A DNA stretch of 64,000 bases from Nemania diffusa (Eukaryota > Ascomycota > Sordariomycetes > Xylariales > Xylariaceae): positions 1,426,001 to 1,490,000 of the forward strand of contig JBBPUQ010000002.1 of assembly GCA_038501195.1 (NCBI GenBank), written 5' to 3'. Below the pieces are notes generated by a model. That model ran no database searches, was not told the DNA's origin, and saw nothing but the letters and a program-made list of their open reading frames with translations. The first letter of the stretch is position 1. Each line of letters opens with the position of its first letter. A program made the translations under genes and the position numbers. Positions 33,335-44,338 of this stretch are shown here, piece by piece.

Positions 33335-35440
33335 ATGGGGAGACAGATTAGTCAAGATGATGAAGAGCCGAACCCAAAACGCTGTCGAACGGACTCAGGG
33401 TATGGCGATCTCTCCCGATCCCAGACTAGTGATCCCTCTATAAAGCATCAGGAGAGCTGGCTAGGCTCTGGAGCAAGATCTTGCTCGCCCATCATACTCT
33501 CTGATGAACCTGAAATCGCTGTCACGGAAGAATCCAAACTGGAAGCCCATGAGCCAACCATCAACATATACCTCGGCTCAGTCCGTCAACAGGTTGCCCA
33601 ATCGAGGTACCTATCACATATATGGAAGTCAGGCCTAGACTCACCTTGCGCCGTATGCCACCAACAGTTCAGCGAGAAAGGAGAACCTTCAATTCGGACA
33701 TTTACCTTTGAGATTTCTGAGGATCTTAGCGAAGATGCTAGCGATATCACTCAGCTCCCCATTGCTCCTCATCCAATCCGAGTTTTCAATCGACACTTTG
33801 AATGCCTGAAATCGAAGAGAATCAAGTACATCCCTATCTCTCATGTTTGGCACGAGGCGGTCTCGCAAGCCCAAGTGGCTAGAGACCCAACATTTAGTGC
33901 TGTCCGGCTCGGATACCAAGTTCCTATACAATCACTCTTAGCTCTAACCAAGCATTTCGGTCGCGTGGAGGTCTGGCACGACTACATAAGTGTGCCTCAA
34001 TGGCACACCACCACGCAGCAACAACTACTCTTGCAACTTCCGAACATATTCTCCTATCCTGACTATATGATTATGCATTTAGATGACGTCCCGCGATCGC
34101 ATCTCGATGATATAGTGGAATCTCCTAACTATAGTGTTTTCCTAGAGAGCATTGCCAAGATGACGAACTCACGCTATTTCGAACGTATGTGGGTTGTTCT
34201 CGAGTACATACAGAGTAAAAAAGCAGTAATACTGTCTCAATACTATGACGTATTTGATAAACCTGCTGCAGAGCTGTCTGATATAGCTGGAGTGAACTTG
34301 GGTAAATATATCAGGAGACTCGGCCAGAGCCGGTTCAATGAGCTTGCCCAGGCCAAAGGATTCCAGTGGTCGAGGCGAGCATGTTGGGACGATCAACAAA
34401 CATGGAAACACCAAGATCCCAGACTTCGCACACTCGGTGCAGCCATATTCATCATTGGTCAGAAGGCGTGTCGAGACCATCACGATTATTTCTTCAGTCT
34501 GAGATTTATCCTTGATCTACGCCAGGACGAAGCTAAAATCAGTACTATTTTATCCGATAATAGATTTGAATCGTATTTGGCGTTGTGCTGGGACGCTCTC
34601 AATAACGGCGACTACTCACCCTTGCTATTTCTCCCCTTAGACTCCGAAGAACCCGATCCGAGGGCCCCATGGCTACACGGACATTCCAACATCTCGCACA
34701 AGCTGTGGGACTACGGGACATGTCGCCAACAGGCCAAGTCCCCAACCATCATCCGCCAGGGCAAAATCCAGCCCGAATTAGAATCCATCGGCGTAGTGCA
34801 AAGCTTCGAGCACTACGACTTCTTCGGCAGCGCAGAGTCCGTCTTCCACCGCGTCGCGCGGAAGATCATAGACGTCAGCGGGACCTGCCCGAAGGCTTTC
34901 AGCAGCGCCACATCCCGCATCTTCCCCTCCGCCGCCGCCAAGGGCGTCTTCTCCCCGCCCTCAACCATCCACATCGACCCCGACGAGAGCGAACCCCCAC
35001 CCGCCGACCTCGCCACCATCCAGAAGCTCGTGGAGCGCCTCGGCTACCTCGCGTTCCGAAACGAGCACCGCTCCGAGGCGCTGCACGTCTCGAAGAAACT
35101 CCTCTCGCTGCTGGGCCTCGGGCTCCCGGAGAAGCAGTCCTCGCTCTCGCGGATCAAGGCCGCCGGGGAAGAGGCGCAGTGGTACGGGAAGAAGCTGGAG
35201 GGCCTGGCGGCTGTGAGGTGCAAGGGGTGCGCGCGGGATGCCCTCTTCAGGGCGACGGTTTGGGACCCCCCGGCTGCTGGCATGGCGGAGATGTATCGCG
35301 TCCCCGGGCTGCTGTACGACGACACGGTCGTTGGGGGTGTGGGCTTGATGGTCGCCGCGGGCAGGATCGTGGGGAAGATGGCGTATGCCACGCCGGCGTG
35401 TGAGTGTCGGCTTAGTGAACTTGTTGAGATCAAGTCATAG
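33335..35440 (+). CDS. HET-like (heterokaryon-incompatibility-type) protein
   Basis: An intronless gene of 701 residues. The N-terminal 60 residues are polar with a basic patch (NPKRCR). From about residue 163 the order of motifs fits a divergent HET domain. YIPISHVWHEAV is the [YS]-[LI]-SH-W motif, EVWHDYISVPQWH stands where other members have W-ID-LCINQ, and YFERMWVVLEYI where they have R-WT-QE. HET proteins act in vegetative incompatibility and cell death when unlike strains fuse. The part after about residue 440 has no domain I recognise; it includes a possible zinc-binding-like CKGCARDALF and a final GRIVGKMAYATPACECRLSE. Base composition jumps from AT-balanced to strongly GC-rich near 34650, inside the gene. 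Assignment is by motif order; the partner gene and real role are unknown. Confidence 0.7.
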   Translation: MGRQISQDDEEPNPKRCRTDSGYGDLSRSQTSDPSIKHQESWLGSGARSCSPIILSDEPEIAVTEESKLEAHEPTINIYLGSVRQQVAQSRYLSHIWKSGLDSPCAVCHQQFSEKGEPSIRTFTFEISEDLSEDASDITQLPIAPHPIRVFNRHFECLKSKRIKYIPISHVWHEAVSQAQVARDPTFSAVRLGYQVPIQSLLALTKHFGRVEVWHDYISVPQWHTTTQQQLLLQLPNIFSYPDYMIMHLDDVPRSHLDDIVESPNYSVFLESIAKMTNSRYFERMWVVLEYIQSKKAVILSQYYDVFDKPAAELSDIAGVNLGKYIRRLGQSRFNELAQAKGFQWSRRACWDDQQTWKHQDPRLRTLGAAIFIIGQKACRDHHDYFFSLRFILDLRQDEAKISTILSDNRFESYLALCWDALNNGDYSPLLFLPLDSEEPDPRAPWLHGHSNISHKLWDYGTCRQQAKSPTIIRQGKIQPELESIGVVQSFEHYDFFGSAESVFHRVARKIIDVSGTCPKAFSSATSRIFPSAAAKGVFSPPSTIHIDPDESEPPPADLATIQKLVERLGYLAFRNEHRSEALHVSKKLLSLLGLGLPEKQSSLSRIKAAGEEAQWYGKKLEGLAAVRCKGCARDALFRATVWDPPAAGMAEMYRVPGLLYDDTVVGGVGLMVAAGRIVGKMAYATPACECRLSELVEIKS

Positions 35441-35902
35441 GCTCCTGGGTGCGAGTCGGGACTCGTCTAATTTCCGACTTGGTGATTGTTTTCATCGCAC
35501 AAATACCTAAGTCCCAGTGCTATAAGTACAAATTAGCACATAATGATGAGTAATTGTATCGATCGTAAAAGAAGAGAGATTGTTGTATTTGGTGAGTGGG
35601 GAGAGTAGATCTATCGTCCCTCTATCAAAAGGAACGCCGACCCGAATGCTCCATGTATCTAGCCATCTAGACAGCGCGGTGTCGCGATCTATGGGGGTAT
35701 CGAATTATCTAATTTATGTACAAATGCGCCGTCTTATCCTTCCTCTTGACTTTTTATCTCAACCATGATCCGCTCCAAACGCCTTTTATAAATACAAGTT
35801 GAGTGAGTGTACAGACAACAAGAAAAACAGCTAGCCTAGCGCTGTCGGTTATTGTGTTCCGCCACGACGTTGTCGTGTAAGATTCTATGTTAGTAAATTG
35901 CA
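35441..35902. other. convergent spacer
   Basis: Two 3' UTRs face each other here. No gene seen. Confidence 0.4.
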
Positions 35903-37087
35903 TTACAGGACCTCTGCTCGCTCGAAGCCCTCTCCCTTCAGCGCTGGTCTAGGCGGGCTGCGGTCGCCCTTGTAGTCACTAACGAAAGGGTTCGGGTCCT
36001 CCTTCTGGTCGAGGTTGCTGAGCGTGTGGTTCACGCCGCGGTGGCAGGCCTCGTCGGCGCGGATGTACATGATGAGATCGCGCATGGTGCGCTTCCCTTC
36101 GGGCATGTGCCAATACTTAACAGCGATATCCGGGACGAGGAAGTCGGGGCTCGACCACTTGGGCAGGTGGCCGTCGTCGATCTGCTTGATGGCCATCGTG
36201 TAGGTGTGGACGGCCTCCTCCTCTAGGTAGCCGACGAAGCGGTGCGTGATCTTGGGCGAGATTAGATACGAGAGGACCATTCCGTTGAAGTAGACGCCTT
36301 GTGCGCCGAGGATCATGAGCTTCATGAACCAACCTGATGAGAGGGATTATACGATTAGCATTGGCGCGCTAAAAATGAAGAAATAGGGGTAAAGGAGGGG
36401 TACAAGTAACCGCCTCATTAAAAGATGTATATTATGCATGAACGTACCAGGCTCGCACATCTTCATGAAAGTCAAGAGATGCATCCGCTCGTTATAGCTT
36501 TCCTCAAGCAACGTCTCAATCCAACCATTGTCACGCTTAAGGCGCCGAAGGCTGTGCAGATGTCGCAGCATGCCAGCCACCATACCCGGCACACCAGCAA
36601 TGGACTCAAGGAACAGAAAGCGGATCATCCACTGCGATTCGGTAAGGGGCTTGATGGAGCTGACGGCCGTAGTAGGGTTCTTCTTGTCGACCTTCTGCTC
36701 GCTGCGCATGCCCGTGCTGAAGTCCATGCCCCAGCGACAGAAACGCATAAACTTCCAGGCGAAGTAGTCACCCCACGTCGTCGGCTTACGGTGTGCGGGT
36801 ACAACGGCTAGCATCTCCTCTTCCGTATAACCATGATGTGGCCATGCGGGTGGTGTTTCTCTTATGTTCTCGGTCTCCTTTGCTGGGAAGAAGTCCCGCA
36901 TGCGATTTACAGGTGTTGTCGAGAAAGTCCTTTTGCTGCCATATGACTGGCTGTGGTACTGTGAGACGGCAGGGATCAAGGACACACGGATACCGGGTTG
37001 GCCTGACAAGAGTGGTACTAAAACTCGGGAAATCTGAGCAGCCTGCTTGGGCGAGCAGAGTCTCGTTTGTGCCCGAGTTGATAGCAT
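35903..37087 (-). CDS. aox: mitochondrial alternative oxidase
   Basis: Cyanide-resistant ubiquinol oxidase of the inner mitochondrial membrane; it bypasses complexes III and IV. Exon 1 is 37087-36448, the intron 36334-36447 and exon 2 36333-35903, giving 356 residues. A mitochondrial presequence (MLSTRAQTR..., Arg/Ser/Gln-rich) leads to [20 protein letters not shown]. The four di-iron helices are complete: [12 protein letters not shown] (Glu161), SYNERMHLL (Glu200, His203), LEEEAVHTY (Glu252, His256) and RADEACHR (Glu308, His311). The C-terminus NPFVSDYKG...ERAEVL is typical of fungal members. The splice rebuilds [18 protein letters not shown]. The ATG at 37087 is the first in frame. Fungal AOX genes are usually induced when the cytochrome chain is blocked; I could not place the known activator site with confidence in the upstream region. 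Confidence 0.97.
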
Positions 37088-40000
37088 CGAGGTGACGATT
37101 CGGAGGTTTTGTCTATAGAGTCGTAAAAGGTGAGTGAATTGTGTAAGTGCTGCGATGAGTGGCTTGCGATGCTCCTTAAATATCAAACAGCAGCAAGGAA
37201 AATTCTATCGAGATCGATTACAATTATTTTTTAGGAACGTGGTCTGGTAAACAAAGGGAAGGCAACCAGTGTGCCGAAGTAGGGACTCGCTTTTATTTAA
37301 TTATGCGACCTATCCTACCACTATCAATAGAAATTCTCTCGGAAGACGAGCTGACAAGATAACGCGCAGCTGACTTATGCATAGGTAGTTAGCCGGTACA
37401 CAAAGAAAACCCAGTTCTTACTCACGCCAGGCCTAGGACCTAGGTACAGAGTAGTTCATTACCTATTACCTACAGTAGATACAGAATACATGAGGTAGGT
37501 ATGTACTGTACGTGCGCATACTGTAGGTAATGGATCTGGTGTGGAATGCACCTCGTATACTAACAACCACTCAACGACGGGAGCACGATTTGTTAGTGTC
37601 GATCCCCGAGCCCGGCTCTCCGGGTCGCCGAGTCCGATTCTGCTCTACGCATAGGAGCCCGAACATGTACTGTACCTACCAACTATTATTATTAGGTCTA
37701 TGGTGCGGGATTCTAGCGGATGACGACCCGCAAGTCAGGCTGAGTCACCGAACCAGAGCCCAGATTGGGGCGAATGAGGGTTACGGGATTTGAAGACTGA
37801 GCAGGTTTTGGGTCAGCTGGCGTGTGAAAATTGCTTACAGTGTACAGTTGCTAGAGCGTCGGGAATTGCAGGAGTTCCACCACGAAGATGACCGTTCCGA
37901 CCCATTTTCGTGCTATTGGGAGCCTAGATAATCGATATATTCGTTAGATTCATATATGCGCTATGTATTAACTTTAAGCCTGTTTAAATGGATAAATTGC
38001 TAGCAGCCCTAAAAATTACGCTTAAACGTTGCCCCTCCTGCCGCCCCGTAGGACAAAAACCTCACGAAATATTTACGGGATTCGTCTTTAGATCTTGCGG
38101 CGAAAAAGAAGAGCCCAATAAAGCAACTTGCATTCGAAGACTACTGCGTAGTCTACTGCACGTAACAGGATACTTTGTCCATTTTTTCTCCACAACGAGC
38201 CGCAAGGCTACAGTAATGCTAATGCATACCTTAACTACCTTCAAAATATGTCAGGTATTTTTATGATGGCAGCTACCAGCTCCGGGTATGGTATATAAGC
38301 ACCAATATTGAGTAGGCTTCCAATTGCGCGCCCAAGCTTGCGCAGCTTTACTTGAGGAATTCAAGCCCGGTAGCTCAGTCGTCTGGCGTCCAGATGGAAA
38401 ATTCTATAGGCACAGGCTAGCCGGTATTACATGGGTGGATTGAACCCCCGTCCGAGCGTAAAGCTTAGTAGCGAGAGAATAAACCCAGTGATTAGACCAG
38501 TTCGCGCAACTGTACATATTGAGAAATTGTTCACGATGAACTGATGAACTAAATAAACCATTATTACTGGCAGTCATTACCCATGGGAATCCATGAGAGG
38601 ATGAATCTTCAAGTAAAGCTGTAGACACCAGCTTGATTTTTTTTCCTTCTTTGAACCTATGTATACCTAGGTACCTCATGGACCTAATCTCTCCCTAATT
38701 TCCCAGCCCCCATTAGCTGACAGGCATTAACAAGCATGGGTTAACAACCAGAGACAAGGAGGGTTCGAATCGACGCAGTCTCGTTTTCTTGAATCTCTAA
38801 GGACAAGATAGTTTTTACCTGCTATCAAAAAGAAAGAATGGGGTGATACTATTATTATTTATGATTGATTGAGCGTTTCTTAATGGTGGCATGAGAAAAA
38901 CCGGAACTGATGAATAAATATACTAGGTATGTACATACGCTGTTTGTATGCCGGCCATACCATTCATTATTCACCTGACTTCAGAATACCAAAATGCTAC
39001 CTTGGTTATTCTGGCATTCCTTTTCGGGTAATTATTATTGCTTCCGCTAAGACTGACAACGAACACTCCTCCATCGATACCATAACACTAACTTCGTCTT
39101 TCCTTTGAGAAGGACTGCTGGACTCCTCATCCGGATCTTGGTGTAATCTTTAACATCCAGATGGGCATAGATAGACACGTGGTAGATCCGCCAATCCCGA
39201 AATTTAGGGTTATCTGATCGAAGGGGTAACGCATGGTGTCAAAGGCCACGGAATCCATCACTACTCCTCGTGCTAGCTAAACACCAAGTACAAATTGAGA
39301 AAGATGTGTATGACGCTTTGCCCAGAGATAATACATGGTCGGTAGAAGGTTTAGAGCTTCGACAAGATAATCCCTGAACACCTCGCGGCGGCGTCGATAC
39401 TCTAACCCCGGTTTTCAACTACTTTCATTACCAACAAGCAACCTCTTTATCACTTACCTACTTCTAACTAATGATAACCTCGTGAGATATCTTTGCAGAT
39501 TCGTGCAAGTCAGGTTGCCGGTTCTCTATGCATCGACGGTAAGTTCCGCGGCGGGTAGCAGCATCTATGATCTGACAGTACCTAGATAGCTAGGTACGAT
39601 GTAGTTGCTGGCTCATACCGGGGATTCAGAAGACACATGTTGCATGACCACATGCAAACCATCGAATTCTATGTTTTCTTGCCGCCAAAATAAATGCGAT
39701 AAAATGAGCTAGCATTAAATATCTAGCATCAAGTTGGTCTTCAAGTGCCTACGCCGCACAAGTGCAACAAAAGTCCATGCATATGTAAATGCTGTAGGTC
39801 CTGCGCCGGATCTGGAGTTCTAATAATAGGTCTATGCATATAATCAGCTGCACCAATCAATCGGAAACGTCGCAAATCAAAGTCCGATTAGATGTTGCAT
39901 AGACGCGCTACTCCACTTTGTAAATACCGATACCGAAGGTGTGAGTTTTGGTGTAGTCCCGATATTATTTCTTTTCAAAGTAAAGGGTAGCAGGTATGCA

Positions 40001-40209
40001 TCATATCTCATTAATCTACTAATCTAAGTACTTAGGTATGTAGGTATACGATCAACTAAGATGCTGATGAGAGCGGCCCTACATCATCGCGCAACGCTTT
40101 CGAAAGGAGGAACCCGCCGTTCTGAAGTTTCAAGCTGATCTTTGTCGTTTTTCAGCGCAATTTTCTTGAGTCTCGCCACGTTCTCTTCTCCGTAAGACCT
40201 CAGGGGGTT
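37088..40209. other. 3.1-kb gene-poor region
   Basis: The AOX promoter side (37.1-37.8 kb) is followed by AT-rich sequence. Between 38.37 and 38.79 kb there are scattered tRNA-like words (a D-arm-like TAGCTCAGTCG and two B-box-like TTCAATCC/TTCGAATC), but none folds into a full tRNA. No protein gene supported. Confidence 0.45.
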
Positions 40210-40610
40210 TCAGTCCCTCGGGGCATCATTCATGAAGGCGTGAGAAAACTCGAGGCCCCGTTCTTGTGCGAGCTTCTCCCAGGCGTTGCCAGTGTCGATG
40301 GAAACAGAGCGGACGATATCGTCATCACTTCTTCCAGTCCATAACCGTCGTCCACCCTATGGGATGCGAGTGCAATCCAAATCACTCAATGCGTGCTTAC
40401 ATGATCGGGTTAGAATATGGAGAGTGGACTTATCGATATCTCAAAGTTGTTCACATTATCTGCAGATAAGCCAAATTCTCCTGAGAAATGGAAGAAGCCG
40501 CCTGGAGAAGGTCATCGTAAGATCTATCGGGCTTAAAATAGAATCGAAATATACCGCCTAGCACTAATCCCCCGACACCGACATTCTGGATGCGCCCTCC
40601 GACTGTTATT
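40210..40610 (-). pseudogene. remnant of an FAD-linked (PCMH/BBE-type) oxidase
   Basis: Three pieces of a fungal FAD-linked oxidoreductase lie in the right order on the minus strand but in different frames. The flavin-domain motif VGGRIQNVGVGGLVLGG is at about 40605-40550. FGLSADNVNNFEI, a counterpart of the usual G-FACDNVVNFEVV, is at about 40480-40435. The C-terminal end, DDDIVRSVSIDTGNAWEKL to FSHAFMNDAP, ends with TGA at 40210. Most of the protein, which should have about 450-500 residues, is missing. Frame changes and stops separate the pieces, so it cannot be functional. Such enzymes often oxidise secondary metabolites, but no cluster surrounds this one. Confidence 0.72.
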
Positions 40611-40854
40611 ATGTGATAGAGTCTGGATGTGGTGGGCGATGATATCTGTACCAGTTTTCTCTAGCCAAGAACAGCTTTTCGGGCGCAATATTTACCCACC
40701 CGAAGCTAAGCTGAGCCGCCAGGCCAGCCAGATCTAGCGATCTTCTCGCCGTTACACCACGTTCGTTCATTTGATCATATTTTTCTTTCAAGGTTCGTGC
40801 GTCCGAACTAGACAGGCCGATGCTTTCACAGAAGGAATCAAATTCGTAGTCCAT
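40609..40854 (-). CDS. short open frame beside the oxidase remnant, unrecognised
   Basis: An ATG-started frame of 81 residues (MDYEFDSFCESIGLSSSDAR...) with helical, protein-like composition: RTLKEKYDQMNERGVTARRS, then LAAQLSFGWVNIAPEKLFLA. It has no signal peptide. It ends at the edge of the FAD-oxidase remnant, in the same orientation. It could be a small gene, an exon of a lost gene, or the tail of an insertion. I do not recognise it. Confidence 0.3.
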   Translation of the reverse strand: MDYEFDSFCESIGLSSSDARTLKEKYDQMNERGVTARRSLDLAGLAAQLSFGWVNIAPEKLFLARENWYRYHRPPHPDSIT

Positions 40855-43081
40855 GGTTGCCAGATTAACCGTTGTGAAAGAGCCATGGACAGCAACACCC
40901 TAAGCGTGGAGCTGGGAAAGGCTTCAGTCATCTTCGCACAACTGTGCTGAAAGCTACTGTTATGCTGGTATTCTTGTATACCAGCTACACATCACTTGTC
41001 AGTAAGTGCAACCTGATTTTTTACAGAGTCTTGTCATATCAGTCGCCTAAAACACCTTGAGTATTTTTATTTTCTGTAAGTATACAGCAAATAGTCTATT
41101 AAATGGCTGGTTTCAACGTATTATACATTGATTACTAGCTATCCGTAGCTGGCTGTAGTTGGGTGCTTGACATTTTAAATTCGCTAACCTAGAATTTGCA
41201 TTGACCAATAGCCACCTATAATGAGCCCCCGAGTACCTGTCATGTTTCGATCCAACTTTCATGATATATAGTATATAGAACGTTGCAACATGCACCTCGT
41301 CGCTTTGCTGCCTCTCTTATTAGAAACGAGGTCACAGAAGTTATATTACTATAGAAATGATTACATGATCTTTTTATCCATCTAGATGGCCCAGAATTTC
41401 TATCATTGACCCATTCCCGTTCGTCGCCATAAACCTACTCGTGGAGGCTTGTAACTTAATATCTGAGCCCCCTCTGCTTGGTAAGGATATCCCAATGAGA
41501 GTAAAGGTGGGCTCGACTTGTGAAGGAATCCAGAATATGAACCCGTATCCACGTAACTGTCTCAGGAGGAAGCGTGAAAGCCGATATTCCTACCCTACAA
41601 ATCCAAATTAATAAATGAAGTAGTTAAAACCACACGATTATGATAAAATACTCTTAGGCTTTTGACTAATTGGCCGGTAGCATCTCATCTCCAGGTCAAA
41701 TATTGTAAGCTTATAAGATGCAGCAATCACGAAGGTCATCTGTTAGTACGTAACCTGGCATCTTTTGTAAGCCACCAGCGCGCTCACAATTCGACTAGAG
41801 TATGATTGTAGCTAATTCCTGCCTTCTAAGATATAGCGCGTTGAGTCTATCTTTGTTGTTGCCCTTTCTATTTCCTCTTTGATTACGTAAATGGAGGCAG
41901 CTACCTATGATTGAATCGTATTTGCGAGTTTATAGATGAGGTCTTTTCTAACGGTATATTATATTTATAAGCGTATATTTAGTATTATGGGAATGTGCTC
42001 ATTATAATATTTAAGAGGCATCTTTCGGTTGTGATAACACAGCTTTTAACATATCGACTTAGAAATAAATAGTAACTATGGTACAAGGTTTCGAATAAAT
42101 AATTTCATTTAAACTGATAGTTTATAAGCTTAAGAAATTATAATTGTAAGGTATGTTGTAGGAGAGATTAAAACTCTATATCAATCATAAATTAATGCAT
42201 AAACTATATTTGTAAAACGGCTATTATTGAACTTGGAACAATCGCAAACTGTTCTAGTTGCGCCATCTTGTATGAGGGGAAATACTAAAATGAACTGGGA
42301 TAAATCTTTAGTCTTGTCACAAGTTCTTTTTTTTGGTGGGGTTCAAATATATATATATTTTTTCTTTTTTTTTGCCTAAACCTAGTCAAAGTGTTCATAC
42401 TTCCTTTCCAAAATCTTATTATCTGGAACTCTAAAACAGCGCGTATCTTATGTTATCCACTATGTAATTTCTTACTGTCGCTTTACAAGTTATAGGAACA
42501 GATCCCTCAGGCTACTCAAATGCAGGAGTTGGACAGATTGCCCCGCGCTCACATGCGCTTACATTGTGCCCCGCGACAGGGCAATCCCTGTACCTTTGCA
42601 GCTGTAAAACAGACTGCCTTTAGGTACACACATAGTATAGTACTTATTGAGTCATATTGTTAAGCTACATCCGGTCAACTATTCATGTTCTATCATGCAT
42701 CCATGTGTTTCATTGGAGTGAATTCAAAAAGTTTTATAAGGTTTCTGTGCCCAACTCTGCGGTACGGAACCTCTGGCGCTCGGGCTACAACCCACGTAAT
42801 TTAGGTACTAAGTTAGGTACCTAATCGTCTGCCTTAGGTACCGATTGCCTCCGCTACGGCTAGACACTTGCATGTTATTCCGCCCTGCCAACTCTGCCCT
42901 TTTTTTGGCCCTTCTACCCACCAGCCCACCAACCATCATTTCTCCTTCAACCCTCTCTTTTTTTTCCTTCTCAAACCCTCAACCAACCTTCAATTTTGTC
43001 TATTCGCAGACTAAATCATCAACCAACGACAACCAAAACAAAACTACTGCAATCCTAAAATAGTACTCCAAATCACCGAAG
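40855..43081. other. AT-rich spacer
   Basis: Very AT-rich between about 41.9 and 42.45 kb, with a (TA)n/T-run near 42345-42375, and no coding-like frame. The last 250 bases become pyrimidine-rich with TTAGGTAC words and are probably the eIF3j promoter and leader. Confidence 0.45.
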
Positions 43082-44338
43082 ATGCCTGCCGGAAAACAGT
43101 GGGGTAAGTTTCCTTGACCTGTCCTGCTCCTTGGCCTTGAAGTGCTACCTGGCCAAAAACGTGCGCGTTGCTCGTCTCCAAATGACCACATCGACAAATT
43201 CCATCGCCACATGAGACTCGCCCGCCAACGCAACCAATAACTTCCCGAACTACCGGGAAGGATTGGATAGGGCTCAGTGGGTCTGGTCAGCTTGTCGATG
43301 CTCGTACATCGGGGTTCCAAGTGATGCGACCGGCCTATGTAGCCCCATGGACATGCATCTTTGTACGAATCCGGCTGACCGCTCTTTGCTTGCATAGATG
43401 AGGAGGATAGTGACTCCAGCACACCTCCGTCTTCTCCACCTCTCGCCGGCGCCGCTCGCCGTAACAAGTTTGCTGACGAAGAGGACGACAGCGATGTAAG
43501 TGCCCCCCCCCCCCGGAATCCCCCACGACGGTTGTTGCGACCCATGCTGACGGCATCCACCTCAGGTCTTAGAGTCGTGGGACGCCGCCGAAGACTCCGA
43601 AGTCGAGCGCGAAAAGGCCAAGAAGGCCGCCGAAGCCAAAGCTAAGGCTGATGCCGAAGCTGCTGCCAACAAGAAGTCCCGGGCCCAGCGCATCGCCGAG
43701 CGCCAGGCCGAAAATGCTCGTCGTTTAGCCGACGAGGAAGATTCAAGCGAGGATGAGGAGGAGACCGCGGCCGAGCGTCTTCAGCGACTAAGGCGTACCG
43801 AAAAGGAGTCGGATCTCAAACACGCTGAGGACCTTTTCGGCGGTGCCGGGCTAAGCCTCAGAAACGGCCGCAAGGCTACTACCGCCGGCACTGCCGTCCA
43901 GATCGACTCTGACCCGAACAAGACGGTCGATTTGGCCGCGCTGCCACTTTTTAACCCCTCAACCAAGAGCCAGTTCGAGAATCTCCGCAATGTCATGGTT
44001 CCCATCATCGGGGGTAACTACAAGAAAGCGCACTACTGTCTATTTATGCAGGAGTTCGTGAAGCAACTTGCGAAGGACCTCCCCAGTGACCAAATTAAGA
44101 AGATTAGCAGCACTTTAACTGCGCTTGGAAACGAGAAAATGAAGGAGGAGAAAGCCGCAGAGAAGGGTGGCAAGAAGACGAAGGCGCAAAAGACAAAAAC
44201 ACAGCTAGTCGCAAGCCGACCTAACACAACCGACGTGGGTGCCTATGACGAAGATGCCTTCGGAGAGTATGTCTTTCAACAATCTACCAACTTTTAGCAT
44301 TTTTACTGACACCTAAAACCAGAGATGACTTTATGTGA
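43082..44338 (+). CDS. HCR1: eukaryotic translation initiation factor 3 subunit J
   Basis: Loosely bound eIF3 subunit that helps place mRNA in the 40S entry channel and acts in recycling; yeast Hcr1 also works in 20S rRNA processing. Four exons: 43082-43103, 43398-43495, 43566-44266 and 44323-44338, giving 278 residues. The start MPAGKQWDEEDSDSS is acidic and typical. VLESWDAAEDSE and a long charged Lys/Ala/Glu coiled coil follow. The conserved core is VDLAALPLFNPSTKSQFENL, then NYKKAHYCLFMQEF. The tiny last exon supplies GEDDFM, a recognisable eIF3j end; without it the frame would read through to a later stop. Intron 2 begins GTAAGTG and is followed at once by a 12-C run. The first intron is long (294 bases). 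Confidence 0.95.

Noticed and set aside
34669..35403. 244-codon frame overlapping the HET-like gene
   Set aside because: Arg/Pro-rich translation in the +1 frame of the GC-rich half, the pattern expected of a shadow frame.
37611..37630. Possible alternative-oxidase induction motif (paired CGG triplets) upstream of aox
   Set aside because: The CGG triplets are five bases apart, not seven as in the described Neurospora element, and the site is over 500 bases from the start codon.
38366..38790. Possible tRNA genes (TAGCTCAGTCG on the plus strand, GGTTCAATCC on the minus strand, GGTTCGAATC near 38760)
   Set aside because: The A-box-like and B-box-like words are on opposite strands or badly spaced, and neither the T-stem nor the acceptor stem pairs properly in any combination I tried by hand.
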